NCBI GenBank assembly: GCA_013824385.1
Contig: PNNU01000069.1
Span: forward strand, 1 to 11,184
Origin: Anaerolinea sp.
GTDB taxonomy: Bacteria > Chloroflexota > Anaerolineae > Anaerolineales > Anaerolineaceae
Reading direction: 5' to 3'
Length of the DNA stretch: 11,184 nt
Shown: positions 6,864 to 11,184 of the stretch, piece after piece
Position numbering within the stretch: the first letter of the stretch is position 1
How the letters are laid out: each line of letters begins with the position of its first letter
Program-made: the position numbers and the translations under genes
Notes under the pieces: generated by a model
Told to the model about the DNA's origin: nothing
What the model saw: only the letters and a program-made list of their open reading frames with translations
Database searches by the model: none

Positions 6864-6869
6864 ATTGTA
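6864..6869 (-). promoter_or_regulatory. Possible -10 box for pyk
   Basis: TACAAT on the minus strand, 36 bp before the pyk ATG, matches TATAAT at five of six positions and lies in AT-rich DNA after the rocD terminator. I see no good -35 element 16-18 bp upstream, so this is weak. Confidence 0.25.
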
Positions 6870-6920
6870 ACTTAAAAAACAGGGTTAAAAAATGAAGAGG
6901 GTATAAAAACACATTTTTTA

Positions 6921-6950
6921 AAAACGTAGGGGCGGTTCACGAACCGCCCC
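6921..6950 (-). terminator. Rho-independent terminator of the argF-rocD operon (GC-rich palindrome)
   Basis: A perfect 10-bp stem, GGGGCGGTTC (6929-6938) and GAACCGCCCC (6941-6950), has a 2-nt centre, so the physical loop is probably a few bases wider. On the minus strand it is followed within a few bases by a T-run (complement of 6920-6924). It begins about 31 bp past the rocD stop. Its sequence also looks like a dispersed palindromic repeat rather than a unique terminator. Confidence 0.75.
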
Positions 6951-6981
6951 GTAAAAATCAAAAAGAAAATGTAAATATTCT

Positions 6982-8184
6982 TTACGCCATCATTAATACT
7001 TCTTTGATTCTTGGCATTGCCCAATCAATCGTCTTTTGGTCAATGACCAGCGGCGGCGCAAAGCGGATCACGTTGTCGTGTGTTTCTTTGGCCAGAATTC
7101 CCTTTTCTTTGAGTGCTTCGCAGAATCTGCGCGCACCCCTGGCTTCTGGATGGAGTTCGACACCGATTAACAAACCCTTACCGCGCACTTCTTTGATGTG
7201 AGAGCTTTTGATCTTGCGCAGTTCGCTCATGAAGTACTCACCCATGGCAGCCGCGTTTTCGACCAACTTTTCGTCTCGAATGACCTGCATGGCAGCTCTT
7301 GCTACTGCAGCGCCTAACGGGTTACCGCCAAAAGTGGAGCCGTGTTCTCCGGGGGTAAAGAGTCCCAGGATCGCTGTATCAGCCAGCACAGCAGAAACAG
7401 GGTAGAACCCTCCGCCGAGCGCTTTTCCGATGATGGTTACGTCAGGTCTTACACCATCATACATACTGGCAAAGAGTTTGCCTGTGCGTCCGAGGCCGGT
7501 CTGGATCTCATCCGCCATGAAAAGCACGTTGTGTTTCTCGCAGGTTTTTTTGACTTCAGCCAGGTATCCAGCCGGTGGAATCAATACGCCGCCTTCGCCC
7601 TGAATCGGCTCGAGCATTACGGCAGCCGTATTCTTGGTGATGGCCTTTTCAACTGCTTTGGCATCTCCATAAGGCACAGAAACAAAACCGGGTGTGAAAG
7701 GACCGAAATCATCCTTGTAGTGAGGTTCACTTGAGAAGGAAACAATCGAGATAGTACGTCCGTGGAAGTTACCGTCCGCCACAATGATCTCTGCTTCATG
7801 ACGTTTGATACCCTTGACTGCATAGCCCCATTTGCGGGCTAATTTAAGCGCGGTTTCAACCGCCTCTGCACCGCTGTTCATCGGCAGAGACATTTCATAG
7901 CCCGTCATTTCTGCCAGTTCTTTATAGAAGAACGGAAGTTGGTCATTTCTGAAAGCCCTTGAAGTAAGAGTCACTTTCTTGGCTTGATTGATCAATGCTT
8001 TGAGAATTTTGGGGTGCACATGTCCCTGGTTCAAGGCGGAATAGGAACTCAGGAAGTCAAGGTATTTGTTACCTTCGACATCCGTTACCCAAACACCTTT
8101 TCCTCCGGTGATGACAACATCCAGAGGATGGTAATTGTGTGCCCCGAATTTCTCTTCAATTTCGATGAATTCGGATGTTTTCAT
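6982..8184 (-). CDS. rocD: Ornithine aminotransferase (ornithine-oxo-acid transaminase)
   Basis: This 400-aa class III PLP aminotransferase moves the delta-amino group of ornithine to 2-oxoglutarate, giving glutamate-5-semialdehyde. The PLP lysine is K254 (IIGKALGGGFYPVSA), with D225 in FMADEIQTG. The N-terminus FGAHNYHPLDVV, FLSSYSALNQGH, and HGSTFGGNPLG at 281-291 are typical of true ornithine aminotransferases. The substrate residues known in human OAT (Y55, Y85, R180) appear at Y18, Y48 and R143 by alignment with the human sequence from memory. That favours OAT over acetylornithine aminotransferase (ArgD). It starts 4 bp after the argF stop, with its GGTAGGG ribosome site inside the end of argF, so the two are translationally coupled. 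A hairpin terminator follows. Direction could be ornithine breakdown or supply. Confidence 0.93.
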   Translation of the reverse strand: MKTSEFIEIEEKFGAHNYHPLDVVITGGKGVWVTDVEGNKYLDFLSSYSALNQGHVHPKILKALINQAKKVTLTSRAFRNDQLPFFYKELAEMTGYEMSLPMNSGAEAVETALKLARKWGYAVKGIKRHEAEIIVADGNFHGRTISIVSFSSEPHYKDDFGPFTPGFVSVPYGDAKAVEKAITKNTAAVMLEPIQGEGGVLIPPAGYLAEVKKTCEKHNVLFMADEIQTGLGRTGKLFASMYDGVRPDVTIIGKALGGGFYPVSAVLADTAILGLFTPGEHGSTFGGNPLGAAVARAAMQVIRDEKLVENAAAMGEYFMSELRKIKSSHIKEVRGKGLLIGVELHPEARGARRFCEALKEKGILAKETHDNVIRFAPPLVIDQKTIDWAMPRIKEVLMMA

Positions 8185-8188
8185 TTAT

Positions 8189-9112
8189 TTACCCTACCAG
8201 TAATTTGTATAAGACAGCTTTTTGGGCGTGCAGGCGATTGTGCGCCTGTGGGAAGATGACAGAATGCGGGCCGTCAGCCACATCATCAGTTAATTCCTGA
8301 TTGCGATGAGCGGGCAAACAGTGCATCACAATGACGTCTTTGTCTGCTTCAGCCACTAATCCTGCATTCACCTGATAAGGCGGAAAGACCTTCTTGCGCT
8401 TCTCGGTCTCTTCTTCCTGTCCCATACTCGTCCAGGTATCGGTATAAATCACGTGAGCTTTCTTTACAGCATCGTGTGGATCACGTATAAAGTTGAGCGT
8501 GCTGCCACTTTCTTTTGCGAAAGATTTGGCATCTTCAACTGCTTTGGTAACTATGTCATAACCTTCAGGGTTCGCGATGGTGAAATTGGCGCCTAGTTTT
8601 GCGCAAACGTGCATTAATGACACAGCTACATTATTGCCGTCACCAACATAAGTGACGTTCAAACCTTTTAGACTGCCGAATTTTTCAATAATCGTGAGAG
8701 CATCCGCCATACCCTGGCAGGGATGGTTGTAATCACTCAATCCATTTACTACTGGAACAGAAGCGTATTTCGCAAGTTCGAGCACGTGCTTATGGTCAAA
8801 CACGCGAGCCATGATCACTTCAACATAGCCTGAAAGGACTTTGGCTACATCATGAACAGTTTCTCGCTGTCCTAACCCGATTTCGGCTGGCGAAATGTAA
8901 AGGGCGTCACCCCCCATATGTCGCATGGCCATGTCAAAGCTAATACGGGTTCTCAGGCTGGGTTTCTGGAAAATCATTCCAAGAACCTTGCCCTTGAATA
9001 GGGGCTGGTTTCCGCTGGCAAAATGCTCTTTTTTGAGCCTTACTGCCAGGTCGAGCATCTCTTGCAAATCTTTCGGAGAATAATCGGATACAGCGAGAAA
9101 ATCTTGTTTCAT
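8189..9112 (-). CDS. argF: Ornithine carbamoyltransferase
   Basis: This 307-aa enzyme makes citrulline from ornithine and carbamoyl phosphate, or runs in reverse in the deiminase pathway. The carbamoyl-phosphate loop is K50-PSLRTR-56, where the more usual S-T-R-T-R reads S-L-R-T-R. HPCQGMAD is at 130-137, the ornithine-side motif D225-TWTSMGQE is present, and HCLPAHR is at 264-270, with C265 the ornithine-loop cysteine. The motifs exclude aspartate carbamoyltransferase. The ATG at 9112 has an AAAGGAT ribosome site. An extended -10 promoter lies about 40 bp upstream. Its partner rocD follows 4 bp downstream. Biosynthetic (ArgF) and catabolic (ArcB) forms cannot be told apart by eye; no arginine deiminase or carbamate kinase gene is in the window. 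Confidence 0.96.
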   Translation of the reverse strand: MKQDFLAVSDYSPKDLQEMLDLAVRLKKEHFASGNQPLFKGKVLGMIFQKPSLRTRISFDMAMRHMGGDALYISPAEIGLGQRETVHDVAKVLSGYVEVIMARVFDHKHVLELAKYASVPVVNGLSDYNHPCQGMADALTIIEKFGSLKGLNVTYVGDGNNVAVSLMHVCAKLGANFTIANPEGYDIVTKAVEDAKSFAKESGSTLNFIRDPHDAVKKAHVIYTDTWTSMGQEEETEKRKKVFPPYQVNAGLVAEADKDVIVMHCLPAHRNQELTDDVADGPHSVIFPQAHNRLHAQKAVLYKLLVG

Positions 9113-9152
9113 ACAAATCCTTTCGTTCTGTTAATTTGGATGGTGTTCGATG

Positions 9153-9161
9153 AGTATAACA
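9153..9161 (-). promoter_or_regulatory. Extended -10 promoter for argF-rocD
   Basis: TGT-TATACT on the minus strand matches an extended -10 element (TGn followed by five of six bases of TATAAT). It would start transcription about 33 nt before the argF ATG. There is no good -35; that position falls in the heptamer repeat arm, as expected for an extended -10 promoter. No ARG box was recognised. Confidence 0.4.
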
Positions 9162-9168
9162 TAAGCTC

Positions 9169-9242
9169 AAAAACCAGTAATCAGTAACGAGTAATCAGGT
9201 ATTAGGCATTTTGGAAAGCCTGATTACTGATTACTCATTACT
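9169..9242 (-). terminator. Probable hairpin terminator of the oxidoreductase operon
   Basis: On the minus strand two 24-nt arms (complements of 9219-9242 and 9176-9199) pair with three mismatches around a 19-nt loop. They are followed by GG and five T (complement of 9169-9173). It begins about 14 bp past the beta-subunit stop and ends just before the argF promoter. The stem is AT-rich, so termination strength is uncertain. Confidence 0.5.
9176..9242. repeat. Inverted arrays of GATTACT-like heptamers
   Basis: The left arm is AGTAATC, AGTAACG, AGTAATC, AGG; the right arm is CCT, GATTACT, GATTACT, CATTACT. Each arm is a tandem array with a 7-bp period, and the two are inverted. The same unit occurs at 4244-4264. 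Confidence 0.8.
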
Positions 9243-9255
9243 AATCCCTGCTCTT

Positions 9256-10305
9256 CTAGAACATCAACTTGTTCACTTCATCCAAAGCCTCGCGAGATGG
9301 ACGCAGCTTCGCGTTCGACGTACGATTCAACGGGGTCTCGGGAATGTTATAAATATCAAATAGCGACGGAACTTCGGGATCCACATAAATAAGACCTGTT
9401 ACCAGCCAGTCATGACTGTGTGCTTCTTCGAGCATGTGCAGGGCTTGCCATCGGTCCCGCGGATCGTATTCCTTCTCGAGTTTCTTCAATACCACTGTGC
9501 TGCCATCATGCATGGCTACTTCACGCGTGGTACCTTCTTCAAAATCTTCCACCGTAATTTCTTCAAGTGCCGGAACATAAGAAATTTCATGCAACGGTTC
9601 TTCGTGTTCCTTGCCAAAGCTGTAAGAGTGGAAGGAATTCTCGTGGTTATGGAAAGTCACGCAAGGGCTGATGATATCCAATACGGCAATGCCGTTATGC
9701 GCAATGGCTGCTTTGATCAATTCTTTCACCTGGCGCGGGTCGCCGGCAAAGGAACGCGCCACAAACGTCGCATTGGAAATCAATGCTTCCATGGCAATGT
9801 CCACCGGCAAATACGGATTGGTACCTTGTTTCTTGAGCTGCAAGCCGCGTTCTGCGGTTGCCGAGAATTGTCCTTTGGTCAGGCCGTAGACGCCGTTGTT
9901 TTCAACAATATATACCATGGGCAGGTTGCGCCTTACCATGTGTTTGAATTGTCCAAGACCGATGCTGGCTGTATCGCCGTCACCGCTGACACCAATAGCC
10001 TTGAGCGTATGGTCGGCAAACATTCCGCCAAGAGCCAAGGAAGGCATACGTCCATGCAAACCATTGAAACTGAAAGATCGGCTCAAAAAGTAGGTGGGGC
10101 TTTTACTTGAGCAGCCGATTCCGCTGAATTTGACCACTTTCTCTGGCACCAGGTTCATTTCATAACAGGCAGATAAAATCTGCGCAGCCACACCGTTATG
10201 TCCGCAGCCCTGGCATAACGTGGAGGGCAGTCCTTTATAATCAGCCTTGGTAAAACCAGCTTTGTTTACATTTTGAATTGCAGGGTTTGGCAAAGGTGTG
10301 GTCAT
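9256..10305 (-). CDS. korB: 2-oxoacid:ferredoxin oxidoreductase, beta subunit
   Basis: This 349-aa subunit binds thiamine diphosphate and one [4Fe-4S] cluster. It joins the alpha subunit to oxidise a 2-oxoacid (2-oxoglutarate or pyruvate) with CoA, reducing ferredoxin and releasing CO2. The cluster ligands are C31 and C34 (LCQGCGHNG), C65 (GIGCSS) and C215 (SPCVTF), matching the known spacing in Sulfolobus OFOR. The thiamine site is GDGDTASIG (108-116) to ENNGVYGLTKGQ (135-146). The C-terminus runs about 60-100 residues beyond short archaeal forms. I chose ATG 10305, not the in-frame ATG at 10347, because GAAGGAAGG lies 6 nt upstream and the ATG overlaps the alpha stop by one base (TAATG), a coupled start. 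No gamma, delta or ferredoxin subunit follows. Substrate preference is not certain, so the symbol is by resemblance. Confidence 0.93.
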   Translation of the reverse strand: MTTPLPNPAIQNVNKAGFTKADYKGLPSTLCQGCGHNGVAAQILSACYEMNLVPEKVVKFSGIGCSSKSPTYFLSRSFSFNGLHGRMPSLALGGMFADHTLKAIGVSGDGDTASIGLGQFKHMVRRNLPMVYIVENNGVYGLTKGQFSATAERGLQLKKQGTNPYLPVDIAMEALISNATFVARSFAGDPRQVKELIKAAIAHNGIAVLDIISPCVTFHNHENSFHSYSFGKEHEEPLHEISYVPALEEITVEDFEEGTTREVAMHDGSTVVLKKLEKEYDPRDRWQALHMLEEAHSHDWLVTGLIYVDPEVPSLFDIYNIPETPLNRTSNAKLRPSREALDEVNKLMF

Positions 10306-11184
10306 TATTTGCCTTCCTTCAGAGACAGAATCTGTGTTTGAACCCATTTGGCATTCAACGGCAGCCCATCGAGGTGAGCCAGGCTGGTGGTTTTTTCAGC
10401 ATAGCGCGGATAAGTCATGGTCAGCAATTGGTTAAGCTGTCCATCCCGGTTGATATCCAGTACTACCAGTTGCTCATGATTCTTCAAGAAATCTTCAACT
10501 TCAGAGTCAAAAGGCAGGCTGCGAATGCGCAGGTAGTCTGTTTTAATACCCTGCTTGGACAGTAAGTCACGCGCTTCCTGCACAGCAGGGTCTGCGGACC
10601 CGGATGCAATGATTCCAAGTGGGGCTTTTTGACTGACATCTGCAATAGCCTTGGGTAAATACTGTTTACCTGTTTCAAATTTATTGGCTATACGCTTGAA
10701 TATGGTTTCCCATTTTTCCGGGTCTTCCGTGTAGCCGGCGTCTTCGTTGTGACTGGTGCCGCGTGCAAAATAGGCTGATTTTGGATGCGTGTTTCCAGGT
10801 AATGTGCGCCATGGAATTCCATCGCCATCCACATCACGGTAGCGACCCCAAACGCCGCCATGTTTAGCCAGGAATTCGTCCATGTCTTTTTCCCAAAGTA
10901 TTTTTCCTCGATCCATGGGCTGATCAGGATAATCAAATTTTTTGCTCGTCCACATGTTCATGCCAAAATCAAGGTCAGAGAGCACAATAACCGGGGTCTG
11001 CAGCCTTTCAGCAATGTCAAACGCCCGCCAGCCAAATTCAAAACATTCGTGAATTGAACCGGGGATCAGAATGATCATATTTTTGTCGCCATGACTGATG
11101 AAATTAACCATGGTCAGGTCACCCTGGGCAGTTCGTGTGGGCATTCCAGTGCTGGGACCAACCCGCTGCACGTCCCAAATGACG
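10305..11184 (-). CDS. korA: 2-oxoacid:ferredoxin oxidoreductase, alpha subunit, C-terminal part (5' end beyond window)
   Basis: The open frame runs off the right edge, and about 292 residues of the C-terminal region are visible. It begins VIWDVQRVGPSTGMPTRT, then QGDL. The QRxGPSTGxPT segment is a hallmark of the pyrimidine-binding domain of OFOR alpha subunits. Next come SIHECFEFGWRAFDIAE, the conserved PVIVLSDLDFGMN, and a transketolase-C-like domain (about the last 110 residues) with GIIASGSA and LRIRSLPF. Between them lies an insertion with DVDGDGIPWRTLPG and HPKSAYFARGTSHNEDAGY, more polar than in many relatives. The GTG near the edge is an internal valine, not a start. In relatives the alpha chain is about 600 aa with a fused gamma domain, so roughly half is missing here. 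It shares one base with the beta start. Confidence 0.92.
   Translation of the reverse strand, partial: VIWDVQRVGPSTGMPTRTAQGDLTMVNFISHGDKNMIILIPGSIHECFEFGWRAFDIAERLQTPVIVLSDLDFGMNMWTSKKFDYPDQPMDRGKILWEKDMDEFLAKHGGVWGRYRDVDGDGIPWRTLPGNTHPKSAYFARGTSHNEDAGYTEDPEKWETIFKRIANKFETGKQYLPKAIADVSQKAPLGIIASGSADPAVQEARDLLSKQGIKTDYLRIRSLPFDSEVEDFLKNHEQLVVLDINRDGQLNQLLTMTYPRYAEKTTSLAHLDGLPLNAKWVQTQILSLKEGK
10312..10320 (-). promoter_or_regulatory. Ribosome binding site that fixes the korB start
   Basis: GAAGGAAGG on the minus strand lies in the last codons of korA (Lys-Glu-Gly), 6 nt before the ATG at 10305. It supports that ATG over the upstream in-frame one at 10347. Confidence 0.75.

Noticed and set aside
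7342..7734. 130-aa plus-strand open frame opposite rocD
   Set aside because: It is antisense to conserved rocD sequence, with no ribosome site or recognisable domain.
6982..8184. Acetylornithine aminotransferase (argD) for the aminotransferase
   Set aside because: The ornithine aminotransferase residues and the NYHPL / SSYSALNQGH pattern fit RocD better, though neighbouring argF made argD tempting.
9412..10110. 232-aa plus-strand open frame opposite korB
   Set aside because: It is fully antisense to a gene with clear thiamine and cluster motifs, and its translation shows no family pattern.
10306..10347. Upstream ATG (14 extra residues) for korB
   Set aside because: It would overlap korA by 43 bp; ATG 10305 has a strong ribosome site and a TAATG junction.
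1..11184. CRISPR array, defence island, phage, insertion sequence with transposase, tRNA or rRNA
   Set aside because: No spaced direct-repeat array, transposase, integrase or structured RNA gene was seen on either strand; spacers are short and hold only the repeats and hairpins listed.

Overview
This is a bacterial chromosomal window made mostly of housekeeping metabolism. Gene density is high, spacers are short, and GC content is moderate. There is no sign of phage, plasmid, CRISPR or defence genes, and no RNA gene was seen. The gene families fit an anaerobic or facultative heterotroph. My best guess is a Chloroflexota (Anaerolineae-like) lineage, based on the two-subunit 2-oxoacid:ferredoxin oxidoreductase, the DUF2344 protein and the Gly/Cys-tailed FmdB protein. 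That placement is inference from memory, not a computed assignment.

Plus strand, 1-2258: a compact run of four genes. They are the 3' part of a radical-SAM-linked DUF2344 protein, a SpoU/TrmH-type RNA 2'-O-methyltransferase with an N-terminal zinc ribbon, an FmdB-type small zinc-ribbon protein, and a short-chain dehydrogenase that resembles 3-ketodihydrosphingosine reductase. Gaps are -8, 20 and 10 bp, so they probably share one transcript. The run converges on minus-strand genes across a 197-bp spacer.

Minus strand, 11184-2456, read right to left: (a) the C-terminal part of the alpha subunit and the whole beta subunit of a 2-oxoacid:ferredoxin oxidoreductase, overlapping by one base and closed by a hairpin built from GATTACT-like heptamers; (b) argF and rocD, 4 bp apart, joining ornithine carbamoyltransferase to ornithine aminotransferase, with an extended -10 promoter in front and a GC-rich hairpin terminator behind; (c) pyruvate kinase followed closely by a GTG-started GNAT-type acyltransferase; (d) a 3-mercaptopyruvate-type sulfurtransferase and a metallo-beta-lactamase-fold hydrolase, 27 bp apart.

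Together these cover the pyruvate and 2-oxoacid node (pyruvate kinase, ferredoxin-linked oxidoreductase), arginine/ornithine metabolism, sulfur transfer and RNA modification. The points most worth a second look are the KDSR-like reductase, which lies about 3 kb from a YghO-like GNAT protein (a possible, unproven link to sphingolipid-type lipids), and three kinds of intergenic repeat: a 152-bp segment with 14-bp inverted ends, GATTACT heptamers at two loci (one supplying a stop codon), and a GC-rich palindrome used as a terminator. I did not find a convincing new multi-gene system.
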